Positions 21,758 through 32,833 of a stretch of DNA of 64,000 bases are shown here, piece after piece. Source of the DNA: Pestalotiopsis fici W106-1 (lineage: Eukaryota; Ascomycota; Sordariomycetes; Amphisphaeriales; Sporocadaceae); assembly GCF_000516985.1 (NCBI RefSeq), contig NW_006917091.1:2645399-2709398 (forward strand). The letters are read 5' to 3'. Within the stretch, counting starts at the first letter, position 1. Each line of letters starts with the position of its first letter. The translations under genes were made by a program, and so were the position numbers. Below the pieces are notes generated by a model, which had not been told where the DNA came from, did not search any database, and was given only the letters and a program-made list of their open reading frames with translations.

Positions 21758-24634
21758 ATGGCAACAATGGCGCTGCGGCTCGATGAGCCAGACAAAAAGG
21801 ATGACTTGAAATATCATCTCAAGCGGCTCCGTAAGAGGAACTCCGGCCGCAAGTATTTTATCCCCGAAACGGCCTTCCTGTCTTTAATGTCGGAAGAGGC
21901 GATTCGACAAGCACTGGCAGAGTCCGCGATCCCACAACACCACTGGGAAGAAATCGCGCCGAGAATTGTCCAATATGGCAAAAAGATATTTAGCATCCTA
22001 GTCTTATTGGACCACACCGCGCTTGTCAACAATTTCATCGAGGCAGATCAATTTGAAGATGCAAAGCTCCCATTCAAGATCGAAACCCTCACAGACGACA
22101 TCAACCTCCAGGAAGAAGAAGCACAGGACTTTGAAGAGAGACAGTGGGAACTGCTGGCTCCCACTTTCTGCCGCGGTACACTACATCGGCGCTTGGGCGA
22201 GGGCGCAATCCTTCCTTTTCTGTCGGACCGCCGGATCGGGGGAGGCGCCTTTGGGACAGTATACGAGGTTGCACTCGACGTGACTCACCAACCACTAGAT
22301 CGAGCATTTCCAGAGAATGTAGGTACTGTATCGATGCATGACTCGTCGGCTTGTCCTTGGCTAACCATGATCAAGTTTGCACGAAAGGAGTTTCAAATAT
22401 CAGATGACCACCATAAAGAGCTCGAAAATCTTGCCATACTCAATCATCTCAAGCATCCCAACATTGTCGAGTTGTTGAGCTCTTATACTCACAACGACAA
22501 ACATAACCTCCTTTTTCCGCTGGCAAAGTCTGGAAGTCTTGCCAATCTCCTGAAAGCGGAACGCAGTGATACTGCGTTCGCCTCGGATGAGTCCATGGTG
22601 TTTGCGCTTGCTGCGCTTACTTCGGCGGTGCACCACGTACACGATTTTTTCGAGAGCAAGATGAATCTGCGGTTCATTGGATGTCACCACGATCTGCGGC
22701 CGCGCAATATTCTCATCTCTGACGGGACCTTTATCTTGGCTGATTTCGGACTTTCCACATTTAAACAAACCACCCGGAACTCGGCGACTCCTTTCAAGCC
22801 TGTTACTGACGACTATCTGGCTCCCGAGTGCGAGGACTGGGACAATGGCTTCCAGGGAGGTACAGTGACGAGATCGAGCGACATTTGGTCGCTGGGCTGT
22901 ATCATTGCAGAGGTTGCGACCTACATGGCCTTTGGTCACCAGGGAGTGGCGCAGTTTGTACAGGTCAGGGAACACAAGGTAGGAGCCTGGACGCTTTCCC
23001 AGTTCCATCACGGCCCCAAGCAATTGAGCGCGGGCGTTGAAAGCTGGTTGGAGAAAGTACAACAGTCCTCATCTGTTGCTAGCACTCTGATGGCGTCCAT
23101 TGCAAGAAAGGCGTTGTGTTTGGATCCAGCCGATCGACCCAAAGCTGCAGAATTGTGTGCTCGAATACGCCTGGCCGCATTGTACATGGCCGGCCTTTCC
23201 ATCGACGACTTGTTCAAACGCATCATGAGTGGCAATGTTTCATTAGACATGTTTCTTGAACAGGCGAGATTCAACTCGTGGAGATACGCCATGACTATTG
23301 ACTGCCCTGAAATGGACGTCGTGACACTTTCCAGCGCTACCCTTGTGGTGTTGCAAAAGTTTGATGCTGCGTTGAATTGTTTGACTCGACTTCGCGACGA
23401 TCTGGACTCGCGGCTATCACGAGGTCAAGATACACAACGCCTGGACCTGTCACTGCTGACCCAACTGAACGATGAGCTCATGTACTTTCTCGGTCAAGAA
23501 CAGAAAGATACTTCGCAACGATACTTCAGCATCACTCTTATGGAAAACAATGACGGGCTGTTTGACAAGGTCACCGACTCGAATAGTGGCTTGACCCTCG
23601 ACTACGAGATACGAATGAGATCAAATATCAAACATATCAGTCAGCTCTTTGCAGGTGGTGCCGGTACAGAGTCTCGTGCGCTGCAGGTGGATGCCAGTAA
23701 ACTACAGATAAGCGGCACGTTTGGAGAGCACAACCTGGGAGTTTTTACTGAGGGCGAGTCGACGCGCCCGATATGGATCGAGTGGCGAAAATATGCACAA
23801 CATGGGTCAGATGAACACGTCATGGAACAGCTCTTTGGGCGTGCAGCCAGATTGACGGAGCTCTTTGCGCAAGAACGGCCCAAGACTTTTCGGACGCTCA
23901 GGGCTACTGGCTTTTTCCACGAGGCGAGCAGAGGGGCTTTTGGTGTCGTTTTCGACACACCTACAAGTTCACCTACCACCGGTTCTCTAGACAGAGTCAG
24001 CCTGCAAAAGATGATAGAAAAGACTGCGAGTAAAACGAGCCTGTGGCCCGACCTTGATGACAGGTTCGCACTTGCTTCTGCAGTCGCCGGCGCAATACTG
24101 GAGTTCCATACCGTGGGATGGGTCCACAAAGCCATCACGCCATCCAACATTGTATTCTTTCCGAAAGCTAATGCCGGACATGAAGGCATCATCCGGGAGC
24201 CTTTTCTCGTCGGGTTCGACCACAGCCGACCCGACGACCCCTTGTCGTTCACTTCCGGCATGGCAGAGTCGGCCGCACGTCACTACACGCATCCGGCATA
24301 CCTCAAACAGCGCTTCGGATACCAAGCCCAGTTTGATTATTATAGTCTGGGCATGATATTGCTCGAGATTGGGTTCTGGTCTCCGCTGGCCAAGATCACA
24401 CATGGCTGGACGGGATCTTTCGAGGACAGGCGCAAGAAGCTTCTTGCTGACCGAGTACCTCGTCTGAGACAACATATGGGAAAAGCATATTTTGAAGCCG
24501 TAAGAGACTGTATCGAGTGCGATTTCGGCGCTGAAAGCCTCAAGGGTAATGATACCGTGTCTTCGAGGGAGACGTTACTACAGTTTGAAAAGCGCGTTGT
24601 TGGGCGACTACAAAGGCCATTTTCGGGAATTTGA
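21758..24634 (+). CDS. Kinase-pseudokinase fusion protein (fungal-type)
   Basis: A 958-aa intronless protein. Residues about 15-130 form a fungal N-terminal helical region (YFIPETAFLSLM, later KIFSILVLLDH) seen ahead of kinases in variable fungal loci. Kinase domain 1 (about 155-480) has a glycine loop GGGAFGTVYE near 160, a Lys in MIKFARK near 206, catalytic loop HHDLRPRNIL near 310, ADFGLS near 329 and LAPECE near 355, so it should be catalytically competent, with His for Arg in HRD. After a connecting region, residues about 690-945 look like a second kinase fold in which the catalytic loop is VHKAITPSNIVFF (no Asp at the catalytic position) and DFG is replaced by GFD, hence a predicted pseudokinase. 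It is convergent with the kinase-TPR gene, with only 40 bp between stops. The partner and trigger are unknown. Confidence 0.82.
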   Translation: MATMALRLDEPDKKDDLKYHLKRLRKRNSGRKYFIPETAFLSLMSEEAIRQALAESAIPQHHWEEIAPRIVQYGKKIFSILVLLDHTALVNNFIEADQFEDAKLPFKIETLTDDINLQEEEAQDFEERQWELLAPTFCRGTLHRRLGEGAILPFLSDRRIGGGAFGTVYEVALDVTHQPLDRAFPENVGTVSMHDSSACPWLTMIKFARKEFQISDDHHKELENLAILNHLKHPNIVELLSSYTHNDKHNLLFPLAKSGSLANLLKAERSDTAFASDESMVFALAALTSAVHHVHDFFESKMNLRFIGCHHDLRPRNILISDGTFILADFGLSTFKQTTRNSATPFKPVTDDYLAPECEDWDNGFQGGTVTRSSDIWSLGCIIAEVATYMAFGHQGVAQFVQVREHKVGAWTLSQFHHGPKQLSAGVESWLEKVQQSSSVASTLMASIARKALCLDPADRPKAAELCARIRLAALYMAGLSIDDLFKRIMSGNVSLDMFLEQARFNSWRYAMTIDCPEMDVVTLSSATLVVLQKFDAALNCLTRLRDDLDSRLSRGQDTQRLDLSLLTQLNDELMYFLGQEQKDTSQRYFSITLMENNDGLFDKVTDSNSGLTLDYEIRMRSNIKHISQLFAGGAGTESRALQVDASKLQISGTFGEHNLGVFTEGESTRPIWIEWRKYAQHGSDEHVMEQLFGRAARLTELFAQERPKTFRTLRATGFFHEASRGAFGVVFDTPTSSPTTGSLDRVSLQKMIEKTASKTSLWPDLDDRFALASAVAGAILEFHTVGWVHKAITPSNIVFFPKANAGHEGIIREPFLVGFDHSRPDDPLSFTSGMAESAARHYTHPAYLKQRFGYQAQFDYYSLGMILLEIGFWSPLAKITHGWTGSFEDRRKKLLADRVPRLRQHMGKAYFEAVRDCIECDFGAESLKGNDTVSSRETLLQFEKRVVGRLQRPFSGI

Positions 24635-24674
24635 AGTAGTGACACTTTCAATTCATATCTCGTTTGCTCAAGGC

Positions 24675-27583
24675 TCAGTCGTCTTCCATCTCTACATCTT
24701 CATCTTCGGCTGACTCCCACTCCTCGTCGTCCCACTCTTCCAAAACTTGCAAAGTCTCAATAGTATCAAGGTGATCATTGCCCAATTCTTCTTGTCGTAA
24801 TTTGAGACATTCTTGCATCAGGGCTGAAGCGCTGTCGTTTTCGCCCATATCCTTCCACGTAAAGGCTAGATTGGACATCATGGTCAAAGTATCTGGGTGC
24901 TTTGGACCGAAAAGCCGTTTTCTAGTCTCCAAAACCGCCAACTCTATTTCCTCTTCTTCGTTGCGTTTCCCCTGTTCTCCAAGTGTGAGTGCCAGCGCCG
25001 CCATTCCCGTCAATGTGTCGGGATGCTCATCGCCAATCGTTCTCTTTCTTTCGTCAATGACTTGTCTTTGCAGCTTCTCGGCTTCCTCATACTCTCCCAG
25101 CTCTCTGTACATGTTTGCAAACGCTGCCGTCATCTTGAGGGTCTCTGGATGGCTGCTGCCGAGTACTCGTGTTGCTGCATCCATTGCGTCAAACTGCAGC
25201 TCCAGTCCCTGCTTCCATATTTCCTCGTCCCAGTACATCTGCGCCAGCGTCGACAAGGCTACAATGGAATCTGGATGGTCGAACCCCTGCACTCTCTCCG
25301 ATGTTTCCGAGATTTCCGTCTGGAGCTCAATGGCCTCATCCAGCCTCCCCAGCCGGTGGTACAGCGCAGCCAGGATGGTCATGTTGGCCAACGTGGTGGG
25401 GTGCTCGGGGCCAAATAACTGACGCGTCCCTTGCATGGTCTCGATGCCGAGTTTCTCGGCCTCTTCGAATCGGCCTTGCTCCCTGAATGTTGCCGTCATG
25501 CTTGCCATGCACGACAGGGTGAGAGCATGATGCCGTCCGAATTCGCTCAAGCAAACGTCCATGACTCCCTGTTCCATCTTTTCCGCCTCCTGCCATCGGC
25601 CTTGCTCCCAGTATACTCCAGCTAGGTGCAACTTACTCTGTAGTGTATCGCTGTCCTTGTCGCCCAGAGTCTTTTCCAGAAAGTCTGCCTGATACTTGGC
25701 AAACTTTTCAGCTTCTTCCCACTGGCCCATTGAATGCATGATCAGAGAAAGAATATTGGCCAGATCTGCCAGTATAGGATGATCAGGTCCCATGATGCGA
25801 CTCAGGCTCTCGAACTCGTGTTTTGTGACTGTTGCGGCCTCCTCCAGCACGTCATGTTCGCGGTAGGTGTCGGCGAGCGAGTCCATCTCGGCCATGTAGC
25901 GTGACTCGGCCAAGTCTGTCATGAAGTCTGTCGCATTCTCGATAAACATGGGTCCCTGCTCCAGTATCGCTTTGGTGTCAATGGAAGAGGCTTGTAATAT
26001 TGCTTGGACTCTCTGCTGTTCGTCGACTGTCGTAGACTGACCAAATCCAATGGCATAACACAATCCCAATTGAGCAGCGAGCGGGCCCTTTGGATCCGCC
26101 AGGACAATCTCCTCGAGGCAAGCAACAATGTGCGATCGGACACGAAAGTCGCATAGGTAGAGTGATCGTAGTGATTGATTGAGCTATGCCATCATGTGAG
26201 TGTTGAATCTCTTTACGAGGACCAGACTTACATGGAAAGTATAATCTGCTGGAGCGTTATACTGGAACGCGTCGGCTTCCTCTTTGATGAGCTCCTGCCC
26301 TGGATCCAGATAACTTAACAGTTCAGACAAGTCTGTGCCTCTTTCCATTGCATCGTAGGCGAGCGTCGCACTAAAGAATCGCCGCAGCTTCGACATTGAC
26401 TGGGCGTCTAGATCTTTGTTGGACGATATCAAGTATTCAGAGAGTTGAACAAGGTTGATGTTGTTGCGCCTTAGATCAGCGAGGTTCTTCCACGATGCAT
26501 CCTGATTTTCAAAGCCGTGGTTGAGCCCAGTGATCTCGCCTACTTCGGGGAGCGGCTCGACTCCTGAAAGATACTTTTCAAAGATGAACCAGAAGCACAG
26601 AACACCGTACGAGAATACATCAGCCGTGGTGGCTTGCGCCGGTGTGAAGGACGGGTATTCATCCAGCTCGGGTGCATTCCATGGCCAGGACCGGGGGAGC
26701 TGAATTGGCACCTCTTGATGAGCGGGCGGACTAGAATATCCAAAGTCGGCCACCTTTGGGATGAAAGAATCATCTTCCAACTTGGAAACAATGACATTGT
26801 TGGGCTTGATATCACCATGTATGATGTCTGCAGGGTGCGGTCTCAATCAACAGCTGGAATATCCACAGAAGAGACACAAAACTCACGATTCGCATGCATC
26901 GTTGCAATGGCCGTACCAATCATGAAGCAAAACTCCAAGCGCGCTGCAATAGTCATGACTTGGCCGTTTGGTGATTTTGCAAAGTTGTACAAATCTCCGT
27001 GGCGCGACATTTCAAACATGAGAACCGGATAGACTGCACTGCTACTGGGCGATGCGGCAGATGCAGAACTGGCATTGTTCTCGTCCGCCTTGACCGAAAC
27101 ATCCCACGACACGCCCTGCAAGTCGAGAATGTGCGGGTGATCACGAACCTCTGGGTGTCCAAGCACGAGGATCTCGCTCAGCAAACGGCGCAGTATTTCA
27201 CCGTCGTCGAGCTGCAGCTTGTCGTGGGTGGACACGCGCTTGAACGCGATGCTGGTCTCGGGGTTTACAGACGCTTGGCTGATCTGGCTGGTCCCTCCAT
27301 CTCCAATCGCTCGTCTCGCTGATTGCCATGGGATGGAGAATATCCCGAGATCAAGGCCTTGGACCGCTGCCAGAAAGGTGATCAAATTGTACCGCGCGGC
27401 ATCTTCAGACGTATCCAGAATATAGCTCGAAAAGAGTCGAGGTCTCTCGAAAAGCGACTCCTGGTCTAGGATTGATGTTGCACCTTGGAAGGTCTGAATA
27501 GATCCATTTGGTTAGATAAGACATGATGTTCGCGCTTGGCACTGCGCTGTGGCGCTACATCCACTCACGCCTGAAGAATTCAT
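24675..27583 (-). CDS. Protein kinase with C-terminal TPR array and acidic tail
   Basis: Minus-strand exons 27569-27583 (15 nt, MNSSG), 26887-27493, 26232-26827 and 24675-26183 encode 908 aa. Each intron (75, 59 and 48 bp) has good signals and keeps frame. Residues about 60-330 form a kinase domain: IAFKRV supplies the ATP-binding Lys, and the spliced catalytic loop reads HIIHGDIKPNNVIV, followed by VADFGYS and WNAPE. HGD for HRD is common in fungal kinases of this group. Residues about 455-880 hold about ten kinesin-light-chain-like TPR units (repeated LG..HPDTL..M..LA and EAE.L). The end is strongly acidic (EEWDDEEWESAEDEDVEMEDD). TPR arrays bind partner proteins, so it may act as a kinase scaffold. 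The gene is tail-to-tail with the kinase-pseudokinase gene. An alternative reading as two separate genes is unlikely because both internal junctions splice cleanly. Confidence 0.85.
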
Positions 27584-29468
27584 ACTAGAATACTAATGTA
27601 GGGACTTGTCTCGACAGCAATTCACGTACAAGTCGCAGGCTTGGGCAATAACATAAAACTAGAATTCAGTGCAAGATGCTCCGAGTTGCGGTACCCAGGG
27701 TAAGATGCAGAGATTCTCTCAGCTGGATGTTGCCCTGCATGAAGGCTTCCATTTTGGCCCCCAATTCGGTCCTCGTCAGCCCCCCCGGCCGGACTCCATC
27801 GGGCTAAGAGACTGGTCCATTCAGAGCATCGGGAGCCCCAGTGAGCATTCAAGCCTGCATCAAATGACACGAGCGCATTCTTCTGAGAAACGCACCGAGT
27901 ACAGTCACAATCATATCCAAGCATTTTAATAATTAATATATATACCTATATAATACTCCTTTCGCCGCATTTTTTACAGCCCCAGCTATTAAAGCTCTGG
28001 GATCTCATACAACTTATGCCATCCATGACCGCATCACATGGTCGCAATACTACTGGGTAGCACTCAACCACACACGTTAACACGCTAAGGGTTGTATACT
28101 AGAATGAGCGACTCTTATAACTGCCAGTTCTTCGACTTGAATATGAAACCGCAGCAAACACGGCTACCAAACTACCAACTTGGTCATGAGAGCAGCGTCT
28201 AAAACAGTAATTCAAGCTGTATACGAATACATCTCTTGCGTATCTCCAGTGTAGCACTATTCTACGCCGCGATCGCCCTTGAGCATCTTTATCGTGTGAG
28301 TGGTTTTACTGTGCGTCCTCACATGGCTTTTGAACCGAAATGCCGACCTGGCTATCGGGCACCAAACCGATCACTATTTACAGACCTATGGACCGGCTGC
28401 AATTCCTAGCATGGTCGCAGCCCTGTTCAAACGGATTGAATATCAAAATTGCCATGATTGCTCCTTGGGGGCCCTCATTCATGGTGCATTCAGCTAGAGC
28501 AGCCGACAATGTATTCCTTGGATATAATTCTGGCCTCCCATTTTGACTTTTGGCCAGTCGCGATCCAATATGCCATCCGAAATAGTAATTTCATCGTTCC
28601 CAGTACAACTAGAAACTTATTACCGGATTAAGCTATTGATAGTCATGTCTACTGATGGCTGATGGTGTTGGCGGCGTCAGCATTCTAGCCCAGCAAACAC
28701 ATAGAACATTCCTGTTTACCCCCTAGCCCAATCATTGTTACTAGTGGTGATGGTGGTTCAAGACGCATATTCAATAAAACTGCAAAATGAGTTGGGTTAC
28801 AGCATGACCAGCAGCTGGAGTCATGACCTTGTCGGGAACATAACATCATAACTCTGCGCTGTACATTATGCAGAGTTTGAGAGGATATGCAGGGGATCGC
28901 CTCGAGTTGGTGTCCGGCCTCTTTGCAAACTCTGGCTTTTCGTCAGTATCAACTGATCTCCCAGCCACAGCCGAGTTTCGAGTTGCCGTTGATGGATTGG
29001 AAACCTGGCATGTCTGCGACTCCGCCAACTTGACTCTTCCCAACTTGGAGAGGGAGAGGGGAGGCAGGCTGTACCTTTCCGGTGACATGCCAATGTACTT
29101 TTCGCACTGGCATTGCACTGACTTGTCCGGACTGTCGGACAGCACTCATGCTGACAGATCATCGAGGGGACATGGGACCGGTCTCTGGGGCGTACAGAGT
29201 ACACATAAAGATGCCTCAAGTTAGAATAGCGAAGTGTAAGAGCATCAAAATGAGCTGAGCTGTAAGTGGGTTCAAGACGGCAGTTTGGATTGATCCATAG
29301 CGATTCAGTTGCAAATTGGTAATAAAGTTGATATTTTCTCTTTCTGCAGATTGCACCGAATTGCTACAATACTGGTTTGCAGTCGTCGTCACGAGTTTCA
29401 AGTGCCAGGGGCTGTCGTTTTACAGGTTTTATAAAATTATTAAAAATCTTTTCTATAGTTTCTATCTA
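27584..29468. other. Gene-poor stretch, 1.9 kb
   Basis: It contains the kinase-TPR promoter on the left and the GT25 3' end on the right. An AT-rich run (ttaattaatatatatacc, near 27929) and short frames only. A 118-codon frame at 28868-29224 has no domain-like features and is not called. Confidence 0.45.
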
Positions 29469-30689
29469 TCAGTTGTACAGTTCCTTGCATATGGCGGACC
29501 CAATACAGTTGCTGGGCTGTGCGCATTCGCTCCCAAACAAGGCCTTGCAGCGTGCGCTCTGGATGATATTCCTCGTTGTCCCCATCTTCTGCTCAAACTC
29601 GTCTTCTTCTTTGCTGGCCCCCTTGCCATCACCAGCCTGCACGTCGCTGACATAGCCCTGCGTAAACGGCGGCTCATAGTGGTTGAAGAGCTGCGGATTG
29701 ACAATAAGACAGCGCAGCTTTCCATCGCGGCAAGCTACATTAAGGCCGACGTCGAAAGCTTCATTGGCACCTTTGCCCATCACTTCGAGCACTTTCTGCG
29801 CGCTGACGCGATTCACAGCATAGGCAAAGGAGCAGACTGTCATGGACGAAGTCTGCACCTGCCGCCGTCCATCTCCAAGGTACTTCTCCAGTGTTGGCTG
29901 GGCCCAGCCAAGGTAATGACTGCTAGGGAAAGCAGTGTCGTCGGCATAAACTAATGGCGCCTTGGATGGATGTTCCGAGATGGAGGATCCGCAATGTCCG
30001 AGCCAGAGGACATCCCAGTCGGTACCAAAGGGCGTCGTGTCATTTTCGGGCGTCTCTTGATATGCTCGTAGATTGTCCGAGACAAGGGTCATCTGTTGCT
30101 TGATGCGCACATCCCAATCAACGTCATCTTCGACAACGAGGGCCGTCTCAAAGCCCGAGGCGATGATGTATTTGAGCAAGTCGAGATGTGAGAGCCAGGC
30201 GCGAGCAGAGCCATCCGGCGGCTTCCGGTCTTGCGGGCTGCCGAGGCTTTGAAAGGCATGCACCAGTTCATCGGGGTTACGTGGTTGAAAAGGAATAGTA
30301 AAGTCGAGGCCGGAGAGATCGGCTGCACGGTTCAGACCGCGCGTGCGCCAGCTCGGCCCAGTCGACAGAGCGACGAGACGTTCAAACTAGAATAACCATG
30401 AGCATACGGTTGGAAACAGGATTACTTGGAGGAACAAGCGCACCCCAAGTGTCGAGTTTGTAGCAAGGTCTCTTGGATGTTGAAGAACCGGCTCCTCAAT
30501 ATCTGGGCTATTGTGGCTAAAAGACTGAAAGTCGGTTTTTACACCATGTAGTAGGCCCAGAGCAATGATCATAAATGCGGCTATCGTGGCTATGATCCAT
30601 TTCCGGGGTGCCCGCCCAATAATGGTTCCGGCCGGTCCGACGACCTGCGCAATCATCTTTGAAGAGTTGGAGAATTCGTACATGTGCAC
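29469..30689 (-). CDS. Glycosyltransferase family 25-like type II membrane protein
   Basis: Minus-strand exons 30444-30689 and 29469-30386 (57-bp intron with a less common GTGCGC donor, TTCTAG acceptor) give 387 aa. A membrane anchor near residues 27-48 (WIIATIAAFMIIALGLLHG) follows a short cytoplasmic end, as expected of a Golgi type II enzyme. The catalytic region has the GT25 features: FERLVALSTGPSWRTRG, HLDLLKYIIASGFETALVVE followed by DDVDWD (the metal/nucleotide-sugar acidic motif), WDVLWLGHCG and a late FNHYEPPF. GT25 covers LPS-type beta-galactosyltransferases and eukaryotic collagen-type enzymes. Fungal members are poorly characterised, so donor and acceptor are unknown. An alternative ATG at 30683 would shorten the protein by two residues. 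Confidence 0.87.
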
Positions 30690-32833
30690 TACTTCTGACA
30701 GGAGAAAGGAAATGAAAAAAACATAAAATCAAGGAAAGTAATGGGCAAATGGAGCCTGGGGATTCAAAGGAGGTAATGGCGTAGGAGAAGCCATTTGTAG
30801 GAGCCGTTTGCCCCTGTGTACATGATGACCTTTCATGGTCGGCGAGAAGCAGTACCAAATAGCTGGGTACGGAAGTATTTATATCACATTGTCACTTTTC
30901 GACATGGGCCCTTAGAACTGGAAATTATGCGCGCGCTGCTTGCCTGCAGTGCAGCCCGGTTGGCCCAAGACGAGAGAGTCAGACTACCTACATACACAGT
31001 AGGTCAACGGAAACGAGTGACAGCGGTACCTACTTACACACAAAAGTACAGGGCCATCAGCTGCAAAAGCATTTGCATCCTCCCACATCACACAAGCAAA
31101 TCACAGCACGATGTTGACAGCTTCGTACTACTAACCAACACTGTTGCTGCAGGTGTGGGGGCATCAAACACGGGCAAAGTGGTGATCGGCTCTCGTTGTT
31201 GATTGGCCGCCTGCGCCGCCGCCCGCTCTTTTATTCCAGGGTATGTCCCCTACATGGCTCACTGCTTAATCGTTATGGTCAAATTTTAGGCTTTCCTGTT
31301 GCCTGCAATGTTTAATTCTGGCGGCAAGGGCATGCTGCGCCCATTGGCCAGGGACTGTTCATATAACCGGGGCCTGAATCTTGACGTTGCAGCAGCCTTA
31401 CAGGTCAATTCTCCTCCGATCGATCATAATACAAGCTAGCAGTTCGGTCCTCAGATTCTTAAGTCATTGAATATTGACTTGGCAAAGGCGAATAAATATA
31501 TCTGATGGCTTGGAAATGAGCAGTCACCCGCTTCAATTCTTTTTTTGCAGCCTGCGCACCTTTCTTTTGTGTAAGTGGCCTACTAGATCGAAGACGCCCT
31601 GTCTTGCCCATATGCGACTTGACCGGGATGCTGCAGCCGAGTGGAAGCGAATCTCAATAATACCCCGGTCGAGAGGAGCAGCTGTGAAATCAATGACATG
31701 GATGAGTGCATATTTGGGTACAGTGTAGGCTCAAGAATTATCAAAGTATCAAGTTGTTTCTCGTGTCTGACACCCAGGAACGGGGCAATTCCATTGATTC
31801 TACGACGTTGACCACATTATACCCATCACACTGGAGTGTACTGGAATGGAGTAGATGCAGTATGAAAAAAAGGACTGCATGGCTTTATTCCTAGATCATA
31901 GAACCCTGGCTTCCGACTACCGAGAGACTTTATCTCCAAGCTTGGCGCTCCCACTTGCAAAATTACCATAACCGGTCCGTATCCCCCGCGGTCCCGCCAG
32001 CACACTTTGGAGACAAGTCCACGCCATACTGTGTTTATTTCCGTTGGAATATGATATGATATGATGATATGATGATTGCACATCGGGACTGATACACAGC
32101 CGATCACATTACTAGACTAAAAATTGACTTTTTCTTTTTCTTCTTCTTTTTTTTGTTCAAGACTAGAATGCTCCACATTTAGAAAGCATCAAAGGCCCTG
32201 CAATATTTCTTCTGTTGAGCGGAAGCAATGGCACCATGCAAGATCAATGACACATTTGGTTCTCGATGCTTGGGTCAACTGCTGGTTGAGCGGCAGCCTT
32301 GCGCCACATTTATTGTGAAACCCCCTGAGAAGAACTTTTCGTAGAACAAAGCCGCCCAATGCTCCTTCTTCTCGAATGTCACATTAGCCTGCTCGATCTC
32401 ACATCCAGCTAGGTATGCACGATGAGTACCTGCGTATTGTCGGAAGCCTTGTATGATCTGACCCTGCACCGTCGGGGCCGAGCTGGCAGCCACAGGTTTG
32501 GGGCATGGGAAGATATCTTTCTATTCCCGGGGTCCCTGGACCGCTCAGCAAAGGGGCATGGCACGTTAACTTGTAGGAGTAGCCCTTTGTCTGATAGAGA
32601 TATGGCGCAACCTGTAAGTGGTAACCCGTCAATATCATGGACACCCGGCACCGCCCTAAAACGCAACATGGGCAGCATCCTACCGAATCGCAACGCGAGA
32701 AATGCCCATAATCCTGCCCCCCGAGCCTCGTTTCACCGTTCTTGGACTCTTTTGCTTTTCCCACATCTATCCAAGCTTCATGCCTAGATTCAAGCTCGCT
32801 GCCAAAAATCTAACAATTTGACCGCGTGCAACG
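30690..32833. other. Gene-poor stretch, 2.1 kb
   Basis: No supported gene. It holds the GT25 promoter and, at its right end, the promoter of the Cys-rich surface protein. An ATGAT/ATGATAT microsatellite lies at about 32047-32077 and a pyrimidine run at 32129-32157. Confidence 0.5.
32047..32077. repeat. Microsatellite (ATGAT / ATGATAT units)
   Basis: The sequence aatatgatatgatatgatga continues as further tgatatgatga units, an imperfect short tandem repeat in non-coding DNA. Confidence 0.75.

Noticed and set aside
24675..27583. Two separate genes (a kinase and a TPR protein)
   Set aside because: Both intervening introns have good signals and keep frame, and splicing restores the kinase catalytic loop and a smooth link to the TPR part.
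28868..29224. 118-codon ORF
   Set aside because: No domain, signal or splice support, and an equally long frame on the opposite strand.
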